From the NCBI RefSeq assembly GCF_900090045.1, contig NW_021638293.1, forward strand, positions 62,001 to 126,000: a DNA stretch of 64,000 nucleotides, read 5' to 3'. Every line of letters begins with the position of its first letter. Position 1 is the first letter of the stretch. The notes beneath the pieces are model-generated. The model ran no database searches. It was not told the DNA's origin and saw nothing but the letters and a program-made list of their open reading frames with translations. The stretch is from Plasmodium malariae. Taxonomy: Eukaryota > Apicomplexa > Aconoidasida > Haemosporida > Plasmodiidae. The position numbers and the translations under genes are program-made. Of this stretch, positions 52,198 through 64,000 are shown in pieces.

Positions 52198-54773
52198 ATG
52201 GAAAAATGTTTACCTAAGGTAATGCTCATTTTTTTTAATATTCTTAAATTTATTGATAAATTATTTATTTACGCTAAAAATGAGATTATACTACAAAAAC
52301 AAAATTTTGTGCTTAAATAATTCTTAATAATTATCTTGAATTTAGAATTTGAGGATATTTGGCACTTCTTACTTCAGATACGCACGAGAAGCACGTTTTA
52401 GAGAAGTCGTAAATCATATTAAGGATAACATTACTAAACTTATTTCTAACAAAGATAAAGAAGCATTAAAGGATAAATGCCTATATTTGGCTAGATATCT
52501 AATTGACAATAAGACTCCACCAAATTATTACATATCAGAAAAAAAAATATGGGAAAGGGCATTAAATGAATGGTTACATCCTCATTATAAAAAGCTAGAT
52601 AAACTAGGAGGATGCCCTTTGATTATGGAAGAAAAACATTTTGATATTTTAAAATTAAAATATGAAGTTGATAACTTCTGTAAAGAAAGAATAACCCATC
52701 TAAATGAATTAAGACAGTCGCAGAGAAACCCTAAGTCTGATAGTAGTTATTCAAGTAAATGTGACTCATATAATGTATGGATTGATCAAAAGGAAAAATA
52801 TTTCACGACAAAAAAACACCTCATTGAATCGTGCTACGAAAGAAACCAAACAAAAAAAGATCCAAAAAGGATGTGCAACATAATGGATCTTGAAACATTT
52901 AAAAAACAGCCTAATTGCACGCTTTCGCATCCAGTATTATCTGGTAAAGATCTATCTACAGAAAAAAATAAAGCTACTTCAGAAGTAAGTGAAAGTAGAA
53001 CTGAAAGTGTATCTACAACTAAAGATGCACAACAAGAAGTTGGACAAGATCTATCAGAATCTGAAGCTCAACCTCAAGTTCAAACTCAACCTCGACCCCA
53101 ACATGAGGGGCTTAGTACTCCCGAAAGTGGTATTGAAAACGAATCTCAAACTCTACCCCTAGTAACACCTCCATCTGAAGCTTCATATAGAAAATCAGAA
53201 AATATTAATGCTCAAGGTGAACAATCTCTCGAAGCTGAAGAATCAGATCCTAATGGTTTTGTTTCTTTATATTCATATAAATCTCCTCAGTCTACGCCAC
53301 TACAAACAAAACCTGATATCTCCACAGAGAAACAAGATTTTCAAATTGTTTCTTCGTCTTCTGAAAGATCAAATGATGCTACAAATTTTCCTTTGAACAC
53401 TGTTCACTCTAAAATTCCAAGTACAACTTATACTAATTAATTTTCTATTTTAGAAGTAAATACATTTATTATACATTTAAAATACAATTATAGGTCAAGC
53501 ACCAAGCCAAACTATTCGATACATATCAAATATTATAACAAGTCTTGTAATTATTATTATACTTTCTCTATTTACCAGAGTAAAATAAATATAAAAGTTT
53601 AAGATATGAAGAACATTCGATTACTGTAATAATTTATTTTATAAATCTATTTTTTTTTTTTTTTTATATTCTAGTACGCTTTAGTAGGTCTACTAACAAA
53701 AAAAAAAGATAAAAAGAAGACAAGTAAAGTTCATAAAATTATTAATACCTTCACTTATTGGAAAAAAAAGTAAGTTTTCAACACGTGATCATTTAGAAAA
53801 CATAGTATATGATAACGAAGAAACTATAAAAAAAATAAAAATAAATGAACATAACATGAATAATAATATACACATGTCGAAGCAAAAAAAAGATAGGTAC
53901 AAAACTATTATAGAATTACATATGCAAATACTCGAAGAATACAGAAATGAAGAATGGGAATACGTAAAAGGAGAATTTTTAGAAATATGCTTAGAATTCT
54001 TAACAAAAGGGGAACACGAAACATATTCTTATTTGACTAATGACGAACAAATAATTGGAAATACAAAAAGTATTAATCAAAAAGGAAAACAAAAAATATT
54101 ATGGAATAAATGGATAGAAAAACATCAAAATCTTGCTGACAAATTGAAAAAGGAACATTGGTTTAATAATTTAAAAAACGATTGGAAAAGAGAACTAGCT
54201 AACTTAAAAAAAAAAGAAGAATTAAAAAATGACCCTGATGAAATTCAAAATATTCCATTTTCGCAAAGAGAAAAATATATATGGAGACAGTGGATATCGG
54301 AGAAGTGTATAATTATTAAGCAATATATTGAACAGGACTTATTTAACTATTTAACTGATGAACTCCAGATTATACCAGATGATTATGATAATGAAAAAAT
54401 TAAAGATTCTTTGCCATTAATTAATATAGGTGAATTATCGAACAAAGAAGACTGCCAAGAATTATATAAATATATAAAAAAAAAATTATTAACAAAACTA
54501 TGTATACTCGTTCTTATGTCAGTATTAGAAGAATGCAAAAAAGAGCAGGACATTGAAAAAAATGAATCACATTTGGATAATTACATAATTGAATTTAAGG
54601 AAAAAGAAAATTCAGATAGTAAAAAAGAATTTATAGAAAACATAAGTGAATTTAACCGTTATTTTTTGGAAAATACGGAAAATCATGATTATAAAACGGA
54701 CGATATCTTTAAAAAAGAGTTAGAACGTTGGATAAGAGAAGATAATACATATGAATATTCTATGGAAAAATAA
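52198..54773 (+). pseudogene. STP1 family surface protein, four exons, one frameshift
   Basis: Exon 1 is 52198-52218 (MEKCLPK, then GTAATG). Exon 2 is 52346 to about 53420 (NLRIFGTSYFRYAREARF). It carries a Cys-containing N-terminal domain with ISNKDKEAL, WLHPHYKKLDKLGGC, KYEVDNFCKERI, SKCDSYNVWI and CNIMDLETF. A Ser/Glu/Gln/Pro-rich region follows. Exon 3 is 53494-53579 and holds the span (IRYISNIITSLVIIIILSLF). Exon 4 is 53675-54773. It starts YALVGLLTKK, but the frame changes in the A10 run at 53698-53707. The correct frame then reads IKRRQVKFIKLLIPSLIG, SKFSTRDHLENIVYD and a long Trp-containing charged cytoplasmic domain (W at NEEWEYVKGEF, LWNKWIEKH, WFNNLKNDWKREL, IWRQWISEK). This is the STP1 architecture of P. 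malariae and P. ovale, distantly like SURFIN. One extra A (or two missing) separates it from an intact gene of about 750 codons. The exon 2 donor at 53421 is inferred from phase. Confidence 0.8.
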
Positions 54774-57700
54774 AAAACTGCAGACAAATACGATTGAAAT
54801 ATACAAAAATACATTTTTAAAATTTATAATATACATTCTGAATATATAAGAATAACATTTTTGCCTAAGCATGTAATCTATAAGAAACTTATTTAATAAA
54901 TTTTATTATTCACTATGGGAACAATAAAAAGAATAATTTGAAAAAATACTTAATAAAAGAAAGAGAAGCGAACATGAAATATGAAGATTGAAATGAAAAT
55001 GCATAAAATATATTTCAATTATATATACTATTTTTTATTTCTTTCTTTAAGATTATCAATATGAAATTTATATTAATACTTGATTAAATATAAGTAACAA
55101 TGTATATATATATATATATAAAAATTAAAATTATATTAATGTATTCCAAGAATATTAAACATTTAGGAAAATAATTAATATGTCGGAAAATAAAAAAAAG
55201 CAAAAACATTAATATTGCAATACTTTTTTTTAATTTATATATCAGAATTACTTATAATTTTAGAATTCTATGTTATTTTATTATTTCTATATATATGGTT
55301 ATTTGCATATTTATATAGATGCTTATTTGTATCCTTCAAAATATTCCTATCAATTAATCATTTAAGGATTTAATTAATATAAAAAAAATTTTAATAAAAA
55401 AAAACATATATACGTTAAAGCACACGAAAGCGTAGTGAAAACATATATATAATTTATATAATTTAATATATTATAAAAAACCATATGTTATATACATAAA
55501 GAAATACTTCTAGGTTATTATGATTTAATAGATAATCGCATTATAAACGTTTTAATTTATAGTAAGTTTGTAACCCTTTATTTGTTATATATCAATATAT
55601 TTTATTTAATTATATATATCGTCTCACAAAGAAAAAATCATATTTAAATGTACTGTCCCTTAATAAAGAATTCAATTTTTTTATGCAACAAATAATGTAA
55701 CTTAAAGGAAAAATCCTTATACATATTTATAGATTTTATGATATTAAAGTATCGTTTTTGATTGTATAACTTTTATTATTATAAATTTAAAAATTATTGA
55801 ACTAATTAAAATGCCTAAAACATGATAATAATGAAATTATTCTGAATACATAGTTTTTTATATTAACTTGTAATTTATATTCGCTTTTAAAGAAAATGTA
55901 AACAATTAAATAAAAAATATTCTTACATTTTTTTTTACTTTAACATCTACATTATTATTTATTAATATTTTTAAAAATAAATGATATAAAAGTTAAATAT
56001 AAAAAAATGTATAAATTAAACAGTACTATATGAATTTCAGCGCTTTTCTAAAACCAGAAAGATATGAAAAAAAATATAAATATGTTTTAGTAAATTTAAA
56101 AAATATGATATATTTTTACATTTTAAAAAGAATTTGTTAATTTCGACTTTTATATTTATATTTTTTTTTTTGATATTTTGCAATTACGCAATAATATTTT
56201 TCTTTTTCCTACTTAGCTAATAAGATTAATAGTTATTATTTTTTAAATCATCTCTCTATATATTAATATTTATAAATATAACTACTACTAGATTTATCTA
56301 TGAAAATATAAAATCCATTTTATATGTAACAATTTTTAACTGCTATCATATACCAAAAAAATAGGCAGATTACAAATTATTATTTACTGTTTTATATTAT
56401 GTAAATCCCATAATAATATCACTTAATTTATGAATTTTACAATATCATTAATTCATAAATAATATAATAAATAAAATGGCAAAAAATATATTAATCTGAA
56501 TTAATTATAATTATTACCATAGGTTAGTACAATGCTATATGAAATAGATATATCTCTCTAATGTAATATCCTTATAATACATTAAGCAAATATATTATTA
56601 CATATTAATAACATATTATAAGAAAATAATTATTTTTAAATAGTTATATTAGCATTGTCTTTGTTCCAACACTTTTGAATAAATTCAATAGAATTTATAT
56701 TTTTTTTTTTGTTTTACAAGAAGTAAATATATAGTTCTTTTAAAGTATATTCTTTTAATTTATATAAGATCATTCCATTAGATATTTTTATACATTATCA
56801 TAAAATATAAATATTACATGCATAATTTATTCATAAATTATACATTACCAGAATAATAAATATTTATGTTTTCTTTTATATTTTATTTTTTATATATGAT
56901 ATGGTACTTAATAAATTTTTAACATAACTTTAGTCTATTAAATCTATAGTGATTATACTAGAAATATATTGAATATTAATAATAATAATAGAATATTGGC
57001 ACACACAAACCTACAAATGTAGTTATTAATTAATATTAATCTCATAACAGCACAACTGTAATTCTTTGGAATTATTGGGAATTTTGACAACAGTATTTAT
57101 TAAATGAAACGCATATATGAGAATTGAAAAAAGATATATTATTGTTATAAATATAAAAATAAAATAACAGAGGATATCTTACGTAAAATAAATTTAAAAA
57201 ATATTTATTTTAACCATTATAATAATAACTTTTCTATATTAATTACTACTTTGTTCATAAAGTAAAAGAGAAATCATTTTATATATACTAATAACAAAAC
57301 AATTTTTGTTTTTATGTAATTACATATATTTTTTAAATATATTTAATTATATGTTAAATATATTAGTACAATTAAAATATAATAATATACGATTTATATA
57401 TTTTACTAAATATATAATCTTAAGATATTTTACAATAATATGATATGTAAAAAAAAAAAAAATAATTTATTATTATTTCTGAGATCCTTAAATATACGTT
57501 ATTATATAGTAGAATATATAACACATAATAGAGATAAATAAAATAGCAGTGAAATAACGGAAATTGAAAAATTTTATGATATTCTTTTATCAATTATTTT
57601 ACTATATTGGAAATAGAACAAAAGCCATAAATTTATTTTTTAATTGGCTTGTCATATTTTGTCTGTAAATATAAATTTTAGTTGATATATTAATTTATAT

Positions 57701-58685
57701 TTTTAATTAGTCACATGTATAAATAAAATTCACTAATATATTTTACTAAAAGCTTTAGGAATAAATTTTTTTTTTTTTTTTTTAATTTATAATTTTAAAT
57801 AATCTACTTGTAATAATATCTAATTTTGTTTATATAATTGTTATATTTGAAATATAATCATATATATCATACTAAATCAAATGTTATAAAGATTAAACTG
57901 AAACTTTAGCTTCTTGTGTAATAGGATGAAAAAAAATAAGAGATTGTTTTAAATATATGACAATGTTATTCTAGAATAATATATTCATACTTAAAATATT
58001 AGTTTTAAGCGAGATATTTTTAATTTAACGAATAGTACTTATTTTGTATTATAACCGATTTAATTTAAATTTATTTTTCATTTATTGAAAAATATAATTT
58101 CATAAAATCACGAAATTGAGATTCCTAAAGAGCCCATATATTATTATACATATTTTTAATATTAACTGAAATAATTTGAAACGTGCCATTCTAACACTAA
58201 AATAAAAATAAAAGGAAAATTCTATACCTATAAAATAAATAATATTTATCTATTTATAGTATTTTAAAAGGTAAAAAAAAATTTTTAATTAGATACTCGA
58301 ATATAATTGGCAATTTATATGAGAATACTAATGTTAATTATTTTTTTCTATAGCATATAAGTACATTTATATATTTTCACACGAACAAAAATTAAAGGAA
58401 GAATATTCATTACTATAATTGTATTCTAGATATAATAAAGAAATTATGTTTTTCAAATTATAATGTTTACAATAAAAGCTTTTATATTGTACTGTACAAA
58501 CTATACAACCTTATATTAATTTTAACCAAAAATTAAAGTGGTGATTTTATTAAGAATTGTTTTTAAATTCTATATATGACAAAAAGGAATGTTCACATAT
58601 AACATAAAGCGTAAAATTTTTCACTTAGATAAATATCAATAAATTAATTTAACTTTTGCTGTTTCATTCACGTATAATATACACA
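54774..58685. other. intergenic
   Basis: Long AT-rich stretch downstream of STP1 with homopolymer A and T runs (for example near 57450 and 57767) and a (TA)n near 55105. No exon, repeat copy or family relic recognised. Confidence 0.5.
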
Positions 58686-59560
58686 ATGGCCAAACATTTT
58701 AGGGGGAAGCGTAAGATTTATTTTTTTGTTATAATATTTATATATATCATAATATTTCATTAATTTGTTGTTACATAAATGAAATATATATTTTTATTCA
58801 TTAAAATATAATTTTACGAATATATATTATTATTAGTATAGTATATTATTATTATTTTTTTAAAATAATTCGTGTAATTACATCTTCAATAAAAGGAATA
58901 AGGGGGGTTAGTTAAAATGTTAAGAGTGATAGTATAAGTCCTGTATAATATTGTTCTAATACTAAATATAATTCTTTAGATATTCCTAATACTAATTTTA
59001 TTACATTATGTCAACAGATTGGTATATATTTAATTGAAATTAAGGATAAATATTATTCTGATAATCTCAAACGTCGTAAATACTTGAATTACCAGATAAA
59101 TTCAGAAAAAAAAAAATAAAAAGAATAATAGTTACATTTTTTTTAACCCCTTTAGAGATGTTTCGTCTAAATTAGATAATATATTCATACAAGAAATAAA
59201 AGAAATGATACTGAATCTTTAACAAAGCTTGAATAAATATACGGTTATTATGATATTTAGCAAATTTAATGTAAAAACAGGATTCTACTGATATAATTTG
59301 TGGTAATATTAATGTTATAACATTTACAAGAATAATTGAAAAACATCAAAAAAGTAGTTAAAATGCTTTTTGCGAGAGTTAATCAATTGTAAAAAGCATT
59401 TGATAATAATTCACATGGTAACTCCTTGTACTGGTTTACCACATATTTATCACTTATGCAAATAGAATATATATTTGCTGTCGGTTTATCCAAAGCTATC
59501 GTATTACTAGCATCATTCTCTTTATTTTTTCTATATAAAGTTAAAAAATTATAGTAAAAA
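58686..59560 (+). pseudogene. PIR family pseudogene
   Basis: A short first exon reads MAKHFRGK with a GTAAG donor near 58711. After an AT-rich intron, the plus strand from about 58930 reads DSISPV-YCSNTKY, then NFITLCQQIGIYLIEIKDKY and RRKYLNYQINSE. This resembles the PIR pattern of a Leu-Cys motif followed by a Tyr-Leu-x-x-W/Q-I-x-x-E segment. Frames then break repeatedly. Near 59480-59555 a hydrophobic C-terminal span (IFAVGLSKAIVLLASFSLFF) followed by LYKVKKL resembles the PIR transmembrane end (FLYKFTP-type). Several stops and frame changes show it is dead. The minus-strand open frame at 59383-59613 is its antisense shadow. PIR proteins are variant antigens of Plasmodium. Confidence 0.6.
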
Positions 59561-60640
59561 CGTGAATATTCTAATACAATGAGTATACCATTTTCACAAA
59601 AATTTACAGGCACAAAACATTAATATATTTAGGTATATATACATGTTTTGTTTCATATAGTTTACTTTATTGAAATCATGCTTATATAATAGCTTAGTTA
59701 TGAAAAAAATAGTTGAATTTAAAGAAAAGAGAATCCTTACAAATATATATTAACTATTACATAGAAATTTAAAGGAAGTTCTTATAGTATAGGATATCAA
59801 CCACAATGAGAACCTTGATAAAAATTACAGTTTATATTATTTGCAATACAAAATCTAATACTCAGTGGTGCAAAAGTTACATATATAGGATATTTCTTAA
59901 AAATGATATAAAAAAATTAGAAATGTATACAAGCGCATAAAAATTAAAAATAACACAGCAATTCAAACAAAGGGTTAACATAAATACAGTACTACTGTTT
60001 GAGTCAGTAGAAAAAGGTCCACTTATATATGAATTTTTCTTTAGAATGAAAACACATAATTTTAAAAACATAAATATATAGCACAAGATTGTAAAATAAA
60101 TAATGATTTTATTACACTTAATATATAGAACTGTTTATTAAATTTGTATTAAAATAAGAAGAGATGAAACAGAAGCTTTAAAAAAACACCAGTAATAATA
60201 TTATCCAAATTAAAAAATAAAATTCATAAAATAAAAACATTATTCAAAATTCAAAAAAATATATATATATTATTTATAACTTAAAGGTTTATTATCATTA
60301 TGTGCTTGCCGATAAACAGAATTAAAAATTTAAAATATGTAAAAATTATAGTATTGTTGTTTTTGTATGGTATTTATTCTATGTAACATTGTAAAAATGT
60401 TATTTATATATGTAGTTAAGAGATATTTTTCTACTCACTCTCTAATTTATATAGAAAAACTCTTAATATTTAGTTTATAATTCATATATATGTTCTTCTA
60501 AAGCACTATAATTAATTGTCTTTTTCTTCTAATAGTTTTATACATATAACATCCGAAGTAGTAAGAAAATTTCTTATGAAAAATAACAAACATATATAAA
60601 TTTATTACATAACTATAAATTTTATCTAATGTATATTATA
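59561..60640. other. intergenic
   Basis: AT-rich flank of the PIR pseudogene. The minus-strand frame at 59877-60086 is unsupported. Nothing else recognised. Confidence 0.5.
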
Positions 60641-60644
60641 AAAT

Positions 60645-61010
60645 AACAAATCGTATATACATTTCTATATTGCATTTTTATTTGCTATATGCCAAGAAAA
60701 AAATACAACAGTTATTTCCATAAAAGTAATAGCAAGTAACATTATAATACCTAAATAATTAGAATAGTTGAAAAAAAATTCTTTTATTATTCAGGTTTCT
60801 AATATAATTCTACTATTTTGAACTCCATGGAACTCATATATACATTATTATACATATTACATTTTAAAAAATCAGACTCTTTTTTTGCTGCATGTAAAAA
60901 CTTCAGATGCATTTCTAATAAACAAATTATATATTTCAGAATTGGAATTAATATTAATTATTCTGCATAACTATATGATATCTTGTATTTTACCATATAT
61001 CTGTAATTTT
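60645..61010 (-). pseudogene. possible membrane protein gene scrap
   Basis: On the minus strand about 60965-60810 gives an open stretch containing LEMHLKFLHAAKKESDFLK and MSSMEFKIVELY before a stop. Just downstream, about 60800-60680, a second stretch reads NYSNYLGIIMLLAITFMEI, then TVVFFSWHIANKNAI and a stop, like a C-terminal membrane span. The two are separated by stops. The plus-strand frame at 60885-61067 overlaps antisense. Family not recognised; could be chance. Confidence 0.25.
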
Positions 61011-61337
61011 GTTACTAATTTAGGTATGGAAATGATCAGATTACTCATAATATCACATTCAAAATAATAAAACAAAAATATTTTTCATTGAAATTATTTC
61101 ATGTTATTTTAAACATTAGCACGTTCGTATTAAAAGGATAAACGAAAATATATTTGAAATAAGGAGATAATTAATTTTATGTTTCATAATAATAATTTTA
61201 TAGTAATCATAAATTTAATTCGGAAAAAAGAATTTAGCATACGTTTCCAGATTATAATAAATATAAAAATACTATATAGTTTATAATATTTATTTAATCA
61301 TAGATTTTAATTTTACTACATATATTATATATATATA

Positions 61338-61368
<31 letters not shown>

Positions 61369-62503
61369 CATTTTGTACATCATTATGTATATAACTAAAA
61401 AAATTATAAAAATATTATTGTGACATTTTGTTCCTAATTTATTTATGTAATGTCATTTTGCAATGTTTTTAACATAATTAATCTATATAAACTATTTACT
61501 CAGCTCACTTACAAATTCAACATACTTTTAATAATTTATTTTCTATAAAAAAATAATTTCAGTAACAAACGAATTGCTTTCATTTAAATAATAAAATATA
61601 GGATTTATAAAATAAAAATTTTGTTAAAGATTAAAATTTTTTTTTCTTATAACATATATTTTTTTTAATATATTAATTAAAATATTTCATTTTCTTAAAA
61701 TAATGAAGTTCATTTTTTTCTATTTATAAATTAATTATATACTTATAGCATACATAATCTTATTAAATAAAATAAAATAGTAACTTGGACAAAATTAAAA
61801 TATTATTCCTCATTACCAAGAATATTACTTTATAAGAATATTATTTTATTATACAATTCTAATTCCCTACGTACACCGTTAAAGAAACAAAATCAAACTT
61901 CTTACAAAATTTATTAATAATTATTTTTATGTTATGCCATATTTCTAATAAAAATTATTTATATAACAAATTATGTTTATATTGGAGTAAAATATATAGA
62001 AATCATTGTAACATAATATATATATTACTTTACATTAAATACAAAAAAAAATATTAATTTTTAATGTAAAGTTCATCATATAATTTCTTAAGTATGTCTA
62101 CAGATAATTATATTATTCTTCTAGAATATAAAATACAATACAATACTTTTCGTTAAAACGGAAATTCTAACACTTCTTCATTAATATTATATTAATTTTA
62201 ACTCACATATATATGTTTCTTATAAGAATCTAATTATATACAGAAATGCATATATTACATGATGTTATTTATTTTGTTTCAACAATAATTTATAATAAAA
62301 AATCACAATCATTAATGCATTCAAATTTACCAACAAAGAACATAATTTGTGAGTATTAATTATAAGGATTACGTTCTAAACCCATGTACATTAATAAAAT
62401 TATAGAAACAATATATATGTTTATTAAGTATATAAAATAAAGATATTACATATCGTTTCATATAAATAAGTCATATAAAAAAACATGTTTCATGTTATGC
62501 ACT
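61011..62503. other. intergenic, 3' flank of fam-m
   Basis: AT-rich, with a long interrupted (TA)n at 61321-61368. It forms the 3' flank of the fam-m pseudogene. No exon seen. Confidence 0.5.
61321..61368. repeat. (TA)n microsatellite
   Basis: Nearly pure TA repeat of about 48 bp with two TT interruptions. Confidence 0.85.
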
Positions 62504-63384
62504 TTACTCATACATCGCCTTAATTCTGTTATATTTTTCATTATTTCTTAAAATTTTAGGAATTACTATTACAAGCATAACAACTAATATAATGATAATT
62601 GTGCTAAATGCTATTAAAAAAAAATGATATTTTGCCTGACCTAAACATGTTTCTACAGCTGACCACACATTACTTATAATTGATAAATCTTTAATCGCTT
62701 CTCCTGCTTTTTCTAATAGCTCAAATCCTTGTAATATGGGTAAACCTATTCCCAACAAGAAGAAAAGTAAAAATATGGCACTTCCAAATCTGTAACTTTT
62801 AAATTTTATTTTTTTTAAAGATATATCTCTAATTCTCCTCCTTTTTTCTAGAAAAGCATCATAATCTTTTTTTCTTATTAATTTTTTTTCAAAATGAAAA
62901 TGTTTTCCATCAAATATTCCATTATTGTAATCTATAATTTCTGTATAGTACTGAGCTTTATTTAATAAACTTTTGTTGGATTTCGTGTTTTTTTCTTTAT
63001 TCCATTTTTTATTATTAGTTATATATTTATTTTCTTCTTTATCATTATTTGGAAAAAATTCGTTTAAATATATGTTATTTGAATCTTTATCCTTTTGCAT
63101 TTTGCTAGTAATCGATAATTCCTTTTGTCTAATATTCTACACTGCAAAAAATTCTCACCTACAAATTTGTTAAAAGTTAACTAAAAAACAACATTATTAT
63201 TCAAATGAACAAATATTTTAATTGTAAAAAACTATATTAATAAAAAAAAAACACAAAATTATGTATAATACAATAACATAACTAATGTTATCATACCCCA
63301 TCATGGTTAAAAGAGAAAATCCTCTTTGCAAAAGTAAAAGTAGTTATTATAATAAATAAGATTGGATTAATTTTTAGTTCCATA
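62504..63384 (-). pseudogene. fam-m family gene with two frameshifts
   Basis: Exon 1 is 63384-63297 and is 88 nt rather than the usual 87. It starts MELKINPIL but goes out of frame; one base out of phase the family leader resumes (TTFTFAKRIFSFNHDG before GTATG). Exon 2 starts at 63180: LTFNKFVGENFLQCRIL, then RNYRLLAKCK (PEXEL-like). One base is missing in the short A-run near 63093-63096. The rest, from 63100, reads KDKDSNNIYLNEF and the fam-m core (LNKAQYYTEIIDYNNGIF, FHFEKKLIRKKDYDAFL, KKIKFKSYRFG). A span (AIFLLFFLLGIGLPIL), an amphipathic loop, a second span (FFLIAFSTIIIILVVMLVIV) and IPKILRNNEKYNRIKAMYE follow. The long second part is intact to the normal C-terminus, so the lesions may be recent or technical. 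Confidence 0.78.
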
Positions 63385-64000
63385 TTATATATCTATAATA
63401 TTATAAAATACAAACTAATGAATAAATAATAACATAATATTTTTCTTATTAATATCTTTTGCTTTTTAGTAAGATATTAATTAAATATATACAACTATAA
63501 TTTACAATTAAACAACTACATATGAAAAGATATATAATAATGTATTATATATTTTTTACCTAAATGTTATATAAAAACAAATTGTATCATTAAAATAAAA
63601 GAATTTGAATTCATTCATAAATATACAATATATATATATTAACTTTTTATTTAATGCAGTTTTAAATATTTTTTATTATATGGAAATATTCAGTTTATAA
63701 GCAATAGAGAACGTATAGAATATATATATAATACGCTCCTCTATATATTAAAATGCTTATTAAGGATACTAAGGAATTTATCCTGTTTGTAATACTAATT
63801 TTACAAGTATCATATTTTAGAGCAACTATATTTTATTCTTAATAAATATTAATTATAAAAGCATAAAATAACAAATAAAGAAAATATTTGTGTTGTGTTA
63901 ATTATAATCAATGCTTTAGTTTCCTCTTATTCATAAGCAGTTTTTTTGTTATTCTAAATATAATTAAAAAAATATAATTTATAATGTAATATCTAATTTA
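63385..64000. other. 5' flank of fam-m with upstream block
   Basis: It contains the shared block at 63687-63750 and AT-rich sequence to the window end. No exon seen. Confidence 0.5.
63687..63750 (-). promoter_or_regulatory. shared fam-l/fam-m upstream block
   Basis: About 300-365 bp before the ATG at 63384. On the plus strand it contains TATTCAGTTTATAAGCAATA, ACGTATAGAATATA and CTCCTCTATATATTA. Closer to the ATG than in the other copies. Confidence 0.4.

Noticed and set aside
53208..53396. 62-residue plus-strand open frame
   Set aside because: Out-of-frame shadow inside STP1 exon 2.
54774..58685. Possible centromere, because of a long gene-free AT-rich stretch
   Set aside because: Plasmodium centromeres are a more extreme, compact AT block with internal repeats; this stretch is ordinary intergenic sequence in a subtelomeric setting.
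59383..59613. 76-residue minus-strand open frame
   Set aside because: Antisense to the C-terminal part of the PIR pseudogene, which reads sensibly on the plus strand.
1..64000. CRISPR arrays, prokaryotic operons, tRNA or rRNA genes, telomere repeats
   Set aside because: None seen. The organisation, introns and families are those of a Plasmodium subtelomere.

Overview
The window is very AT-rich eukaryotic DNA with small two-exon genes, short AT-rich GT..AG introns, N-terminal hydrophobic exons followed by R-L-L (PEXEL-like) motifs, and subtelomeric multigene families. The protein families match the fam-l and fam-m families described from Plasmodium malariae, together with STP1 and PIR sequences. 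The best reading is an internal piece of a P. malariae (or very close relative, e.g. P. brasilianum) subtelomere. No housekeeping gene, rRNA, tRNA or telomere repeat was seen.

Layout. 0.5-1.4 kb (-): intact fam-l gene. 3.4-4.2 kb (-): relic of a multi-exon, multi-membrane-span gene. 4.3-7.7 kb: non-coding segment copied twice more in the window. 8.2-8.8 kb (-): possible decayed gene. 10.9-11.9 kb (-): fam-l with one frameshift. 14.5-15.3 kb (-): fam-m with one frameshift. 17.8-18.1 kb (-): fam-m relic. 19.9-20.7 kb (+): intact putative exported protein of unknown family. 22.7-23.6 kb (-): decayed fam-m. 25.6-26.6 kb (-): intact fam-l. 28.5-29.4 kb (-): fam-m with stop and frameshift. 32.1-33.0 kb (-): intact fam-l. 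34.7-35.6 kb (-): better copy of the multi-span gene, still interrupted. 35.7-38.9 kb: second copy of the non-coding segment. 40.5-41.2 kb (-): broken exported-protein gene. 41.4-43.9 kb: third, shorter copy of the segment. 45.1-46.0 kb (-): exported-protein gene, open apart from a stop at codon 3. 48.3-48.6 kb (-): orphan exon. 52.2-54.8 kb (+): four-exon STP1 gene with a frameshift in an A10 run. 58.7-59.6 kb (+): PIR pseudogene. 60.6-61.0 kb (-): possible gene scrap. 62.5-63.4 kb (-): fam-m with two frameshifts.

How it works together. fam-l, fam-m, STP1 and PIR products are thought to be exported or displayed at the infected-cell or parasite surface; specific functions are unknown. The fam-l, fam-m and related genes share a module: an upstream block about 300-450 bp before the ATG, a first exon of about 75-90 nt encoding a hydrophobic leader, a 130-220 bp intron, and a variable second exon. 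Three of four fam-l genes are intact, while every fam-m copy is broken. Many lesions are single-base changes, several in homopolymers, so some may be assembly errors.

Most of the window is intergenic. Much of it is diverged duplicated material rather than unique sequence. All comparisons were made by eye; no alignment or database search was run.
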